From Streptomyces nodosus (GTDB lineage Bacteria; Actinomycetota; Actinomycetes; Streptomycetales; Streptomycetaceae), in assembly GCF_008704995.1 (NCBI RefSeq), contig NZ_CP023747.1, positions 7,226,001-7,290,000 on the forward strand: a stretch of DNA of 64,000 nucleotides, in the 5' to 3' direction. The position numbers and the translations under genes were made by a program. The notes under the pieces are model-generated. The model did not search any database and was not told where the DNA came from. It saw nothing but the letters and a program-made list of their open reading frames with translations. Positions 15,141 to 23,598 of the stretch are shown here, in pieces (position 1 is the first letter of the stretch; every line of letters starts with the position of its first letter).

Positions 15141-17639
15141 GTGACGATCTCACCCTTCGGGTCAGGCGACCCCTTCTCCGAACTGTTCGACCGGTTCTTC
15201 GGGATGAGCCCGGCGACCTCGCCGCCGGCCGTGCAGCGCGTGCCCATCGGACGTCTGCTCAGCGACTCCGCGCACGAACTGCTCGCCGCCGCCGGCGCAC
15301 GGGCCGCCGAGGACGGCTCCGATCTCGACGCGGTGCATCTGCTGTGGGCCGCCACCCAGGTGCCGGCCGCGCGCCAGGTGCTGGAGCAGGCCGGCGCGGA
15401 TCCCGACCGGCTCGCCGCCGATCTGCGGGAGGCGCTGCCCTCCGGGACCGGCACCGGGGAGCCCGCGCTCACCCCGGCCGCCAAGCGCGCGCTGCTCGCC
15501 GCCCATGCCCGCTCCCAGGCGACCGGTGCCTCCTACATCGGTCCGGAGCACATCATCGCCGCGCTTCTCGACGACCCGCGCTCCCCGCTGGCCCGGACGC
15601 TCAGGGCCGAGGGCGCCTCCCCTGGCGCGCTGGGCGGCGCCGGACGGGAAGGGCGGGCGGCGGCCGGACATCCCGACACCCCGACCCTCGACGAGTACGG
15701 GCGCGACCTCACCGACGAGGCGCGCGGCGGGCGGCTGGACCCGGTGGTCGGCCGGGCCGCCGAGATCGAACAGACCGTGGAAGTGCTGTCCCGCCGCACC
15801 AAGAACAACCCCGTGCTCATCGGCGACCCCGGCGTGGGCAAGACCGCGATCGTGGAGGGACTGGCGCAGCGCATCGTCGCCGGGGAAGTGCCCAAGGCGC
15901 TGCGGGACCGCCGCGTGGTGGCCCTCGACATGGCAGGTCTGGTCGCCGGATCCCAGTACCGGGGCCAGTTCGAGGAACGGCTGAAGAAGGTCATCGACGA
16001 GGTCACCGAGGCCAAGAAGGGGATCATCCTCTTCGTCGACGAACTGCACCAGGTCGTCGGCGCGGGCGCCACGGGCGAGGGCTCCATGGACGCCGGCAAC
16101 ATTCTCAAGCCCGCGCTGGCCCGCGGCGATCTGAGCGTGGTCGGCGCCACCACCATCGACGAGTACCGCAAGCACATCGAGAAGGACGCCGCGCTCGAAC
16201 GCCGCTTCCAGCCGGTCATGGTGCCCGAGCCCTCCGTCGAGGAGACGGTCGAGATCCTGCGCGGGCTGCGCGACTCGTACGAGGCCCACCACCAGGTGCG
16301 CTACACGGACGAGGCGCTGGACGCCGCGGCGGCGCTCTCCGACCGCTACATCAGCGACCGGTTCCTGCCCGACAAGGCCATCGACCTCATGGACCAGTCC
16401 GGCGCCCGGGTGGGACTGCGCAGCGTGGGCGAGTCCACCGAGACCGAGGAACTGGAGGACGACCTCAAGCGGCTGAAGCGGGAGAAGGACGAGGCGGTCA
16501 GCACCGAGGACTTCCTGCGGGCCGGCGAACTCAAGGAGAAGATCCGCGAGTTGGAGGAGCGGCTCGGAGGGCTCGGCGAGGGCGGCGTACCGACCCCGAC
16601 CGTCACCGTGGACGACATCGCCCAGGTGCTCTCCGCACGCACCGGCATTCCGGTCTCCCAGCTGACCGAGACCGAACGCGAGCGGCTGCTGAAGCTGGAG
16701 GACCTGCTGCACCAGCGGGTCATCGGCCAGGACCAGGCGGTCACCGCGGTCGCCCAGGCGGTACGGCGCGGCCGGGCCGGCATGGGCGACCCGGACCGGC
16801 CCACCGGCAGCTTCCTCTTCCTCGGCCCCACCGGCGTCGGCAAGACGGAACTCGCCAAGGCGCTCGCGGAACTGCTCTTCGGGGACCCCGACCGCATGGT
16901 CCGCTTCGACATGAGCGAGTTCCAGGAGAAGCACACCGTCTCCCGGCTGATCGGCTCCCCGCCCGGCTATGTCGGCTACGAGGAGGCCGGTCAGCTCACC
17001 GAGGCGGTGCGCCGCAAGCCGTACAGCGTCGTGCTGTTCGACGAGGTGGAGAAGGCCCACCGGGATGTGTTCAACCTGCTGTTGCAGGTCCTGGACGACG
17101 GACGGCTCACCGACGCCAAGGGACGCACGGTCGATTTCCGCAACACCGTCGTCATCATGACCAGCAACATCGCCTCGAAGCACATCCTGGACCACCAGGG
17201 CGACATCGAGGAGATCAGGGACGATCTGACGGCCGAGCTCCAGGCCCACTTCCGCCCCGAGTTCCTCAACCGGATCGACGAGGTCATCGTCTTCCACTCG
17301 CTGAGTCGCCAGGACCTGGTGCAGATCGTCGACCTGCTGCTCGAGGGCACCCGGCGCCGGCTGCGCGCCCAGCAGATCGGGCTGGAGGTCACCGAGGCGG
17401 CCGAGGAGTGGCTGGCCGACCGTGGCTACCAGCCGGAGTTCGGCGCCCGGCCGCTGCGCCGCACCATCCAGACCGAACTCGACAACCGGCTGTCCAACAT
17501 GCTGCTGGACGGCACGCTCGACCCGGGTGACACGGTCATCGCCGATGTCGTGGACGACGAACTCGCCCTGCGCCTCAAGCCCAGGCCGGCACCGGAGGCG
17601 ACGGAACCGGCGCCGCCCTCCGCCGCGCCGGAGACCTGA
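15141..17639 (+). CDS. ClpC-type AAA+ unfoldase (Clp protease ATP-binding subunit)
   Basis: An 832-aa Hsp100/Clp class I ATPase that unfolds proteins for a ClpP-type peptidase. Domains in order: an atypical N-terminal region (SGDPFSELFDRFFGM) followed by the double Clp-N repeat; AAA-1 with Walker A GDPGVGKT and Walker B IILFVDEL; a short linker with a UVR-like segment (STEDFLRAGELKEKIRELEERL), characteristic of ClpC rather than ClpB with its long coiled coil; AAA-2 with GPTGVGKT and VVLFDEVEKAH; and an acidic/Pro-rich C-tail. GTG at 15141 is chosen; an in-frame extension exists to 15114. It lies about 3 kb from clpP3-clpP4, so it may serve them, but no ClpP-docking loop was confirmed by eye. 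Confidence 0.9.
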   Translation: MTISPFGSGDPFSELFDRFFGMSPATSPPAVQRVPIGRLLSDSAHELLAAAGARAAEDGSDLDAVHLLWAATQVPAARQVLEQAGADPDRLAADLREALPSGTGTGEPALTPAAKRALLAAHARSQATGASYIGPEHIIAALLDDPRSPLARTLRAEGASPGALGGAGREGRAAAGHPDTPTLDEYGRDLTDEARGGRLDPVVGRAAEIEQTVEVLSRRTKNNPVLIGDPGVGKTAIVEGLAQRIVAGEVPKALRDRRVVALDMAGLVAGSQYRGQFEERLKKVIDEVTEAKKGIILFVDELHQVVGAGATGEGSMDAGNILKPALARGDLSVVGATTIDEYRKHIEKDAALERRFQPVMVPEPSVEETVEILRGLRDSYEAHHQVRYTDEALDAAAALSDRYISDRFLPDKAIDLMDQSGARVGLRSVGESTETEELEDDLKRLKREKDEAVSTEDFLRAGELKEKIRELEERLGGLGEGGVPTPTVTVDDIAQVLSARTGIPVSQLTETERERLLKLEDLLHQRVIGQDQAVTAVAQAVRRGRAGMGDPDRPTGSFLFLGPTGVGKTELAKALAELLFGDPDRMVRFDMSEFQEKHTVSRLIGSPPGYVGYEEAGQLTEAVRRKPYSVVLFDEVEKAHRDVFNLLLQVLDDGRLTDAKGRTVDFRNTVVIMTSNIASKHILDHQGDIEEIRDDLTAELQAHFRPEFLNRIDEVIVFHSLSRQDLVQIVDLLLEGTRRRLRAQQIGLEVTEAAEEWLADRGYQPEFGARPLRRTIQTELDNRLSNMLLDGTLDPGDTVIADVVDDELALRLKPRPAPEATEPAPPSAAPET

Positions 17640-17732
17640 CGCACGGCGGACGACGGCCCCCGGCCGGGCCCGGTCTCCCCGTAGGGCACGGACCCGGCCG
17701 GTCCGGTGTTCCGGGGCGATGCCTCAGGGTGT

Positions 17733-18122
17733 TCAGTCCGCCGCTCCCGCCGGGACACGGTCGAGGAAGCCGTGGACGCTGCGGATGCGGCCGTCGTCGG
17801 CCAGCACGATCACGTCGAAGCCGGCCACCGGGGCCGAGCCGTCCGCCTCGCTGACCAGTTCCCAGCCGAAGCGGGCGGTGTCGTGGTGCCCGTCCACCGC
17901 GCCCGACAGACGGAAGGAGAACCCCGGGAACTGCTGGTGCGCCCCCGCGATCACGGCGGCGATCTCCTCGGGGCCGCGGGCGTCGGCCAGCGGGTCGGTG
18001 TAGCGTCCGTCCGGGGCCCAGGCCGCGGCGACCGCCTTGGTCAGTGCCTGGGGGTCACCCGCGTTCCACGCCTCGAAGTAACGGGCGACGGCGGACTCAT
18101 GGCGGTTGGTGTCTGCGGACAT
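17733..18122 (-). CDS. SnoaL-like / NTF2-fold protein
   Basis: A 129-aa single-domain protein of the SnoaL/NTF2 alpha-beta barrel fold: N-terminal helices with YFEAWNAGDPQALTKAV, then WAPDGRYTDPLADARG, and a beta-rich second half ending FDVIVLADDGRIRSVHGFLDR. Members are hydroxynitrile-type isomerases, polyketide cyclases or binding proteins. Nothing in the neighbourhood suggests polyketide synthesis, so a specific function is not proposed. Confidence 0.85.
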   Translation of the reverse strand: MSADTNRHESAVARYFEAWNAGDPQALTKAVAAAWAPDGRYTDPLADARGPEEIAAVIAGAHQQFPGFSFRLSGAVDGHHDTARFGWELVSEADGSAPVAGFDVIVLADDGRIRSVHGFLDRVPAGAAD

Positions 18123-18549
18123 GGCGGATCAGCCTCCATCGAGGTCGTATGTGCTGGTCAAGGGCCGGTTCCTAGGAACGGTGCGCCTCGGGACCGACAG
18201 GTGCCACCCTGCCCGGCGGCCTTCTGCCTCGTCGATTACCTCCCGGGTAAGAGCTCCGAACAAAAGTGGGCGCCGCCCGCCGGGCCCCACTTTTGTTCGG
18301 AGCTCTAAGCGAGGGCCCGGTGGGTGGGATCGTCCCGTTTCGGCCATGTGCGGGGGCGAACGTGCCTGGAGACTGGCTGAAATCGCGTGGTGACAGAGGG
18401 TCAGGGGTGGCGATACTCGATGTGAGGGTGATGAGGCCACGATCGAGAAGCGTCACCACGCGCCGTGTCCCGGTCGCCCACGTGCACAGTGAGCGCATGC
18501 AAGGCATCACGGGCCGACCCGGCACCGAGCACCGCACTGGGGGACGATC
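18123..18549. other. 427-bp intergenic region holding a long perfect inverted repeat
   Basis: Between divergently oriented genes. Apart from the 21-bp-arm inverted repeat at 18250-18306, no gene is supported. Short frames exist on both strands but lack coding character. The region should contain the promoters of the SnoaL-like gene and the 18550 gene. Confidence 0.4.
18250..18306. repeat. Perfect 21-bp inverted repeat with 15-nt GC-rich loop
   Basis: The arms (18250-18270 and 18286-18306) are exact reverse complements, begin AGAGCTCCGAACAAAAG and include the relatively A-rich CAAAAGTGG, unusual for this GC-rich region. The loop is almost entirely G and C. No T-tract follows, so a standard terminator is not favoured. 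It could be a transcript-end structure, a remnant of a small mobile element, or a protein-binding site. No second copy was seen in the window. Confidence 0.8.
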
Positions 18550-18960
18550 GTGCACGACGAATTCCTTTGCCATGTGACGGCATACGGCGTATGCGGCGGC
18601 CGGCGCATCGGTGTTCCCCTGGGCACCTATCGGGCCCCCACCCTCGCCCTCGCGCTGTGGTGGATGCGGGACCGCGCCTCCTGGATCGCCGAACGGCTCG
18701 ACCCGCAGCCCGGCAACCCCCTCTTCCCACCGAACTCCATCGCCCCCGTCGCCGAGACCGTCCCCGATGTGCCCGGAGTGCTCCGTGCCTGGTGCGGCGA
18801 CACCGACCGGCAGGAGGAGGCGGCCGACGAACTGGCCGCGGGCAGACTGGTCCGCATCGCCATCAGCGACGAGACCACGGAGTACGAACTGCTCGCCGAG
18901 TCCGTGGACGCCGTACGCATGCAGCGGTTCGTCCCGGCGCTCTCCACCCCGGCCGCCTAG
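18550..18960 (+). CDS. Hypothetical protein, conserved-looking
   Basis: A 136-aa soluble protein, GTG start, not recognised. It has Cys near the start (CHVTAYGVCGG), a Trp-rich segment (ALWWMRDRASWI) and an acidic C-terminal half. No signal peptide or membrane segment. It lies upstream of the PopR-like regulator on the same strand with an 86-bp gap, so a link with the Clp locus is possible but unproven. Confidence 0.65.
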   Translation: MHDEFLCHVTAYGVCGGRRIGVPLGTYRAPTLALALWWMRDRASWIAERLDPQPGNPLFPPNSIAPVAETVPDVPGVLRAWCGDTDRQEEAADELAAGRLVRIAISDETTEYELLAESVDAVRMQRFVPALSTPAA

Positions 18961-19046
18961 GGGTGGGTGCGCGTGCCACGGTGGTATTCACCCAGGGCGG
19001 AACTCCGTGCCCTTCCCGTGGCTCCCCCGGTCCCTAGGCTGGAGCG

Positions 19047-19487
19047 GTGAGTACTCATGCGCCCGATGAAGCCCGCGTCATTCCGTTGCGCCCGCACACC
19101 GCGCCGCCCCGCACCGAGGAGGCGTCCCGGCCCCCTCGGCAGCAGGCGCCCGGGCCTTCCGCGCCCAGGGAGCCCCTGTGGCGCGACCTCGTCGGTGAGG
19201 TGCTGCGGCGTGAACGCCTCGCACAGGAACGCACCTTGAAGGACGTCGCCGAGACGGCCCGGATCTCGATGCCGTATCTGTCCGAGCTGGAGCGCGGCCG
19301 CAAGGAGGCGTCGTCGGAGGTCCTCGCGGCCGCCGCCAGAGCCCTCGGGCTCGGCCTCGCGGACCTGCTCTCGCTCGCCCAGGACGAGTTGGCGCGGCCC
19401 ACCCGCACCCGGCCCGTCCGTACGCCGGTCGGACGCCCCCACACGTCGCCGACGGCCCGCCGCAACGGCCTGTGCCTGGCCGCCTGA
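19047..19487 (+). CDS. popR: PopR-like XRE-family regulator of clpP3-clpP4
   Basis: A 146-aa helix-turn-helix protein. The XRE domain is central (LVGEVLRRERLAQERTLKDVAETARISMPYLSELERGRKEASSEVLAAAARALG, about residues 50-105), with a Pro/Arg-rich disordered N-arm. It ends NGLCLAA; in Streptomyces lividans PopR the terminal Ala-Ala is a degradation signal for ClpP1P2, so that PopR accumulates and switches on clpP3-clpP4 only when ClpP1P2 is impaired. The adjacent clpP3-clpP4 operon supports the assignment. Start is GTG at 19047. The same C-terminal signal occurs in ClgR, so the name rests partly on genomic context. Confidence 0.8.
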   Translation: MSTHAPDEARVIPLRPHTAPPRTEEASRPPRQQAPGPSAPREPLWRDLVGEVLRRERLAQERTLKDVAETARISMPYLSELERGRKEASSEVLAAAARALGLGLADLLSLAQDELARPTRTRPVRTPVGRPHTSPTARRNGLCLAA

Positions 19488-19644
19488 CGGTCCGTCGGCG
19501 GAATCCGGCCCCGGCCCGTACACCGGGGCCGGGCGCCGGCATTCCGCGGGCGCGCCGGGCGCGGGCTTTCGGCAGCCGTGCCGGGAGCCGCGCGCCGGCC
19601 ACCCGCATGGCCGGGATCAGGCTCCTGCGCGCCCGGAGCCGCCG

Positions 19645-20247
19645 TCAGGCGAAGGCGAGCCGTCGGTTCAGCACCTCGTCGGCGAGACCGTAGGCCACGG
19701 CCTCCTCGGCGGAGAACACCTTGTCGCGGTCCATGTCGGCCCGCAGGGTCGCCACCTCGTGACGGGTGTGCCGGGAGAGGACCTCCTCGACCTGGGCGCG
19801 GATCCGGAGCATCTCCTTGGCCTGGAGACTGAGGTCCGAGACCGTGCCCTGTCGCCCGGCACTGGCCGGCTGCCCGAGCAGCACCCGGGCGTGCCGGAGC
19901 ACGAACCGCCGCCCCGGGTCCCCGCCGGCCAGCAGCACCGCCGCCGTGGAAGCGGCCTGTCCCACGCAGAACGTGGAGACGGGTGCCTGTACGAACGTCA
20001 TGGTGTCGTAGATCACCATCAGTGAGGTGAACGATCCGCCGGGCGAGTTGATGTAGATCGAGATCTCCTGCTCCGGGTTCGACGACTCCAGATGCAGGAG
20101 CTGCGCGATGACGACATTGGCGACGCCGTCGTCGATCTCGGTGCCGAGAAAGACGATCCGCTCGTTGAGCAGCCGGCTGAAGACGTCGTACGACCGTTCG
20201 CCCTGAGCGGTCCGCTCGACGACATAGGGAACCGGGTACGAACCCAT
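19645..20247 (-). CDS. clpP4: ClpP-family peptidase subunit (ClpP4-like), catalytic His apparently missing
   Basis: A 200-aa ClpP-fold subunit. The nucleophile region is present (CVGQAASTAAVLLAGG) and the Asp region too (DMDRDKVFSAEEAVAYGLAD), but the motif that should read M-x-H-Q-P is RVLLGQPASAG: Gly replaces the catalytic His, as the codon GGG shows directly. Alone it should therefore be inactive or very weak and probably works in a mixed ring with ClpP3. It starts 1 nt after the clpP3 stop, so the two are coupled. Expected regulation is by PopR. Confidence 0.9.
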   Translation of the reverse strand: MGSYPVPYVVERTAQGERSYDVFSRLLNERIVFLGTEIDDGVANVVIAQLLHLESSNPEQEISIYINSPGGSFTSLMVIYDTMTFVQAPVSTFCVGQAASTAAVLLAGGDPGRRFVLRHARVLLGQPASAGRQGTVSDLSLQAKEMLRIRAQVEEVLSRHTRHEVATLRADMDRDKVFSAEEAVAYGLADEVLNRRLAFA

Positions 20248-20248
20248 G

Positions 20249-20887
20249 TCACAACCCCATCCGTCGGCGCGAGGCGGCCGGGCGGACATCGGCGAGCGAC
20301 TCCAGAACCCGGTCCACCATCCCGTACTCCTTGGCCTGTTCGGCGGTGAACCAGCGGTCACGGTCCCCGTCCCGCGCGATGGTCACCTCGTCCTGCCCGG
20401 TGTGCTCGGCGGTGATCCGCTCGATGGTCCTCTTGGTGAACTCCAGGTTCTCCGCCTGGATCGCGATGTCGGCCGTGGTGCCGCCGATGCCCGCCGACGG
20501 CTGGTGCATCATGATCCGTGCGTTCGGCAGCGCGAACCGCTTTCCGGGCGCCCCCACGGTGAGCAGGAACTGGCCCATGCTGGCGGCGAAACCCATCGCC
20601 AGCGTCGACACGTCATTGGGGATGAGCCGCATCGTGTCGTAGATCGCGAGCCCCGCGGTGACGGAACCGCCCGGGCTGTTGATGTACAGCCCGATGTCCG
20701 TGCGCGGGTCCTCGGCCGACAGCAGCAGCAACTGCGCGCACACCCGGTTCGCCGAGACCTCGTCGACCTGGGTGCCCAGAAAGACGATGCGCTGGGCGAG
20801 CAGCCCGGCGGCGAGGTGGTCGTCGAAGCGACTGGGTGGTGTCTCGCCCTCCTGGGCGTGGGGCGAGAGCGTGGTGAGTGGAGCCAT
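20249..20887 (-). CDS. clpP3: ClpP-family serine peptidase (ClpP3-like)
   Basis: A 212-aa ATP-dependent Clp protease proteolytic subunit with a full catalytic triad: Ser in MGFAASMGQFLL, His in ARIMMHQPSAG, and Asp in DRDRWFTAEQAKEYG. Ring-face motifs IVFLGTQVDE and LYINSPGGSVTAGLAIYDTM are typical. The ATG at 20887 has AGGAGGA upstream; in-frame codons further up are not needed. First gene of the clpP3-clpP4 operon. Its upstream region has the paired TCTGCC-type sites expected for PopR. Confidence 0.93.
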   Translation of the reverse strand: MAPLTTLSPHAQEGETPPSRFDDHLAAGLLAQRIVFLGTQVDEVSANRVCAQLLLLSAEDPRTDIGLYINSPGGSVTAGLAIYDTMRLIPNDVSTLAMGFAASMGQFLLTVGAPGKRFALPNARIMMHQPSAGIGGTTADIAIQAENLEFTKRTIERITAEHTGQDEVTIARDGDRDRWFTAEQAKEYGMVDRVLESLADVRPAASRRRMGL

Positions 20888-20958
20888 CGGTCCTCCTTGT
20901 CGTGGCCCGGATGCCGTCGGCTCCACTCTTGACCTCGGACGGTCCCCGGAGGCGATTT

Positions 20959-20990
20959 CTCTGCCCGCGGCAGATTCGCCACGGGCAGAG
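20959..20990. promoter_or_regulatory. Candidate PopR operator upstream of clpP3
   Basis: TCTGCCCGCGGCAGA (20960-20974) is a palindrome, followed 15 bp on by a degenerate copy TTCGCCACGGGCAGA; overall CTCTGCCCG and CGGGCAGAG are perfect inverted 9-mers separated by 14 nt. It lies about 72-103 bp upstream of the clpP3 start. PopR sites in S. lividans are palindromes of this CTGCC/GGCAG kind, as far as I recall. Confidence 0.65.
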
Positions 20991-21141
20991 CGCCCCCGCG
21001 CCCGGCAGCTCCTCGGGCCGGCGGGTGCGGTCGAGTCGCTCGTACAGGTCGTCGGGGTGGCTCCCGGCCGTGAGCGATGAGTTTCGGGGAGAGCGGTAGT
21101 CGGTACAGGTGATCCGGGTACCGCGCTCCAGGAGGTTTTTC

Positions 21142-21624
21142 ATGGTCACCGACGGATTCACCACCTGCCTCTGGTTCGACGGCCGGGCGGAGGAGGCCGC
21201 CCGGCACTATGTCTCGATCTTCAAGAACTCCGCCATAGGGCGGATCGCCCGCTCCACGGAGGCCGGGCCGGTCCCCGCCGGGGCGGTGATCACCGTCGAC
21301 TTCGTGGCGAACGGCCAGCGCTTTGTCGCGCTGAACGGCGGCCCGAAGTTCACCTTCAACGAGTCGGTCTCCTTCCAGATCCACTGCGACGACCAGGAGG
21401 AGGTCGACCACTACTGGACCGCCCTCACCGAGGGCGGCGGAGAGCCGGGCGCCTGCGGCTGGCTCAAGGACCGGTACGGGGTGTCCTGGCAGGTGGTCCC
21501 GAAGAGGCTCATCGAGATGCTCGACGACCCGGACCGCGAGAAGGCGGCCCGCGCCGTAGGGGCGATGCTCGCCATGGGCCGGCTCGACATCGCCGCCCTG
21601 GAGCAGGCGTACGCGGGGGAGTAG
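21142..21624 (+). CDS. PhnB/YjdN-type VOC protein
   Basis: A 160-aa protein of the PhnB family (glyoxalase fold, often mislabelled 3-demethylubiquinone methyltransferase). Signature segments: FTTCLWFDGRAEEAARHYVSIFKNSAIG, then VDFVANGQRFVALNGGPKFTFNESVSFQIHCDDQEEVDHYW, and GWLKDRYGVSWQVVP near the end. ATG at 21142 follows GGAGG. Function of this family is not established. Divergent from clpP3 with a 254-bp shared region. Confidence 0.9.
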   Translation: MVTDGFTTCLWFDGRAEEAARHYVSIFKNSAIGRIARSTEAGPVPAGAVITVDFVANGQRFVALNGGPKFTFNESVSFQIHCDDQEEVDHYWTALTEGGGEPGACGWLKDRYGVSWQVVPKRLIEMLDDPDREKAARAVGAMLAMGRLDIAALEQAYAGE

Positions 21625-21787
21625 CGGCGCGGAGTCACGGCCGGTCCGCCCTGTCGGGGTCGACCGGCCGTGGTCCGGCACCGGCACCCGGCAGGGATCG
21701 GCCAGGCGTCGAAGGGGCCTCCGCCGGGTCTTGTCGCCGTCCCGGCGCGCCGCCTAGAGTTCCGGTCCGTAAGGTTCGGGCTCCGGG

Positions 21788-21800
21788 TCGAAACTTTCGA
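21788..21800. promoter_or_regulatory. CGAAA-N-TTTCG operator before GH43 gene
   Basis: TCGAAACTTTCGA is a perfect inverted repeat around a single C. CGAAA/TTTCG palindromes of this form are found before xylanase and xyloside-uptake genes in Streptomyces and are bound by LacI-family regulators of the BxlR/XlnR type. It ends 48 bp before the GH43 start. Confidence 0.78.
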
Positions 21801-21848
21801 TCCGGAGACCTTCGTGTCCCGACGCGGACCCGGAAAGGACTGCCGCCC

Positions 21849-23378
21849 ATGCGGACGTACACCAACCCCGTGATCGGCGGCTTCCATCCCGATCCCAGCG
21901 TCTGCCGGGTCGGCGACGACTACTACCTGGTGTGCTCCAGCTTCGAGTACTTTCCCGGGGTCCCGCTCTTCCACAGCCGCGACCTGGTCCACTGGCGGCA
22001 GATCGGCAATGTGCTGGACAGGACCGAGCAGCTGGACCTGCCGGACGACCTGCCCGCCTCGGACGGCGTCTACGCGCCCACGCTCCGCCATCACGACGGC
22101 CGCTTCTACATGATCACCACCAAGGTGGGCGGCGAAGGCAACATCATCGTCACCGGTGAACGCCCCGAGGGCCCCTGGTCGGACCCGGTCCAGGTCGATC
22201 TGCCCGGCATCGACCCCGACCTCGCCTGGGACGACGACGGCTCCTGCTGGTGCGCCGTCTCCGGCGTCCAGGTGGCCCGCATCGACCCGGCGACCGGTGA
22301 GGTCCTGGAAGGCCCGCTGCCCGTCTGGTCCGGTACGGGACTGCAGTACCCCGAGGCGCCGCATCTGTACCGCATCGGTGCCTGGTGGTATCTGATGCTG
22401 GCCGAGGGCGGCACCGCGCACGGGCACAGTGTGTCGATCGCCCGCGCCCGCTCCCCGCGCGGACCCTATGAGCCGGCCCCGGTCAATCCGATCCTCTCCC
22501 ACCGCAGCACCGACCTGCCGATCCAGAGCACCGGCCACGCCGACCTGGTGTCGGCGCCCGACGGCACCTGGTGGATGCTGCTGCTCGGCACCCGGCCCCG
22601 TGGGTACTTCCCCGAGTTCCATGTACTGGGCCGTGAGACGTTTCTGACCCCGGTGGAGTGGGTGGACGGATGGCCCCGGGTGGGGCCGGTACGCGAGCGC
22701 CACCCGGCGCCGGCGGCCTGGCATCCCGTCGAACCGCCGCCGGTACGGGAGGAGTTCGACACCGGGGACCTGGCGCCCCACTGGATCTCCCCGCGGCGCA
22801 GGCCGGACGGCTCCTGGTCGCTGAAGGAACGGCCGGGGTGGCTGATTCTGACCGCGACCGGGGACACGCTCGACCGCCCCGGGCACACCCTCCTCGGCCG
22901 CCGGCAGCAGCACCCCGACTGCCGGGCGGAGGCCCGCATGGACCCCGGCACGGGCCGGGGCGGTCTCTCCGTGCGCATCGACGAGGCCCACCACTACGAC
23001 ATCGAGGTCGGCGAGGGCACGGTGAGCGTGCTCGCCCGCATCGGCCCGCTGAGCCAGTGCGTGGCACGTCGGCAGGTGCCGCCGGGCGAGGTCACCGTGA
23101 CCGTCGAGATCCGTACGACCGGCGTACTGCCGCCCACCGTCACCGGCGCCGAGAGCGCGCCGGGCGAAGGGCTCGGTGTCCGGGCCGGCGGACCGGACAC
23201 CATCACCTTCTCCCTCGGCGGACCGGCCCCCGTGCGCCTGGCGGAACTCGACGGCCGCTATCTGTCCACCCAGGTCGCCACCGGCTTCACCGGCCGGGTG
23301 ATCGGCATGTACGCCACCCGGGGCCGCGTGGCCTTCGACTGGTTCGACTACGAGCCCATGGCCGGCTCCCAGGACTGA
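21849..23378 (+). CDS. GH43 family beta-xylosidase/alpha-L-arabinofuranosidase
   Basis: A 509-aa glycoside hydrolase of family 43. The N-terminal five-bladed propeller has the catalytic triad regions TNPVIGGFHPDPSVCRVGDDYYLVCSSFEYFPGVPLFHS (general base Asp), GIDPDLAWDDDG (pKa-modulating Asp) and YPEAPHLY (general acid Glu). From about residue 300 there is a C-terminal beta-sandwich (DUF1349/XynB C-domain type, EEFDTGDLAPHWISPRRRPDGSWSLKERPGWL). No signal peptide, so the enzyme is cytosolic and likely processes imported xylo-oligosaccharides. The CGAAACTTTCG operator upstream implies induction by xylan breakdown products. No transporter is adjacent. Confidence 0.93.
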   Translation: MRTYTNPVIGGFHPDPSVCRVGDDYYLVCSSFEYFPGVPLFHSRDLVHWRQIGNVLDRTEQLDLPDDLPASDGVYAPTLRHHDGRFYMITTKVGGEGNIIVTGERPEGPWSDPVQVDLPGIDPDLAWDDDGSCWCAVSGVQVARIDPATGEVLEGPLPVWSGTGLQYPEAPHLYRIGAWWYLMLAEGGTAHGHSVSIARARSPRGPYEPAPVNPILSHRSTDLPIQSTGHADLVSAPDGTWWMLLLGTRPRGYFPEFHVLGRETFLTPVEWVDGWPRVGPVRERHPAPAAWHPVEPPPVREEFDTGDLAPHWISPRRRPDGSWSLKERPGWLILTATGDTLDRPGHTLLGRRQQHPDCRAEARMDPGTGRGGLSVRIDEAHHYDIEVGEGTVSVLARIGPLSQCVARRQVPPGEVTVTVEIRTTGVLPPTVTGAESAPGEGLGVRAGGPDTITFSLGGPAPVRLAELDGRYLSTQVATGFTGRVIGMYATRGRVAFDWFDYEPMAGSQD

Positions 23379-23598
23379 GAGCGGGTGGGGGCGGGGGCGC
23401 GCCGCGCACCGGGGACTTTTCCACGGAACCGCGGCAGACGCCTTTCGTTCCCCTCATTTCCCACCTTCACACACGCCGGCTCAACCAGTTTCCATCACGG
23501 TTGAACACCTCCCGTGACGCGTGCGTATCAACAGACGTCCAGGCGCCCCCAGTCGGCAGCCGCCGAGGACAACGCACCCTCGTCCAGGAGGTCCAGAG

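Noticed and set aside
14779..15144. 121-codon plus-strand frame before the Clp ATPase
   Set aside because: No family resemblance, irregular composition and it runs past the Clp ATPase start in another frame.
15162..17297. 711-codon minus-strand frame
   Set aside because: Antisense to the ClpC-type gene; repeated Asp/Gly/Val-rich sequence with no domain.
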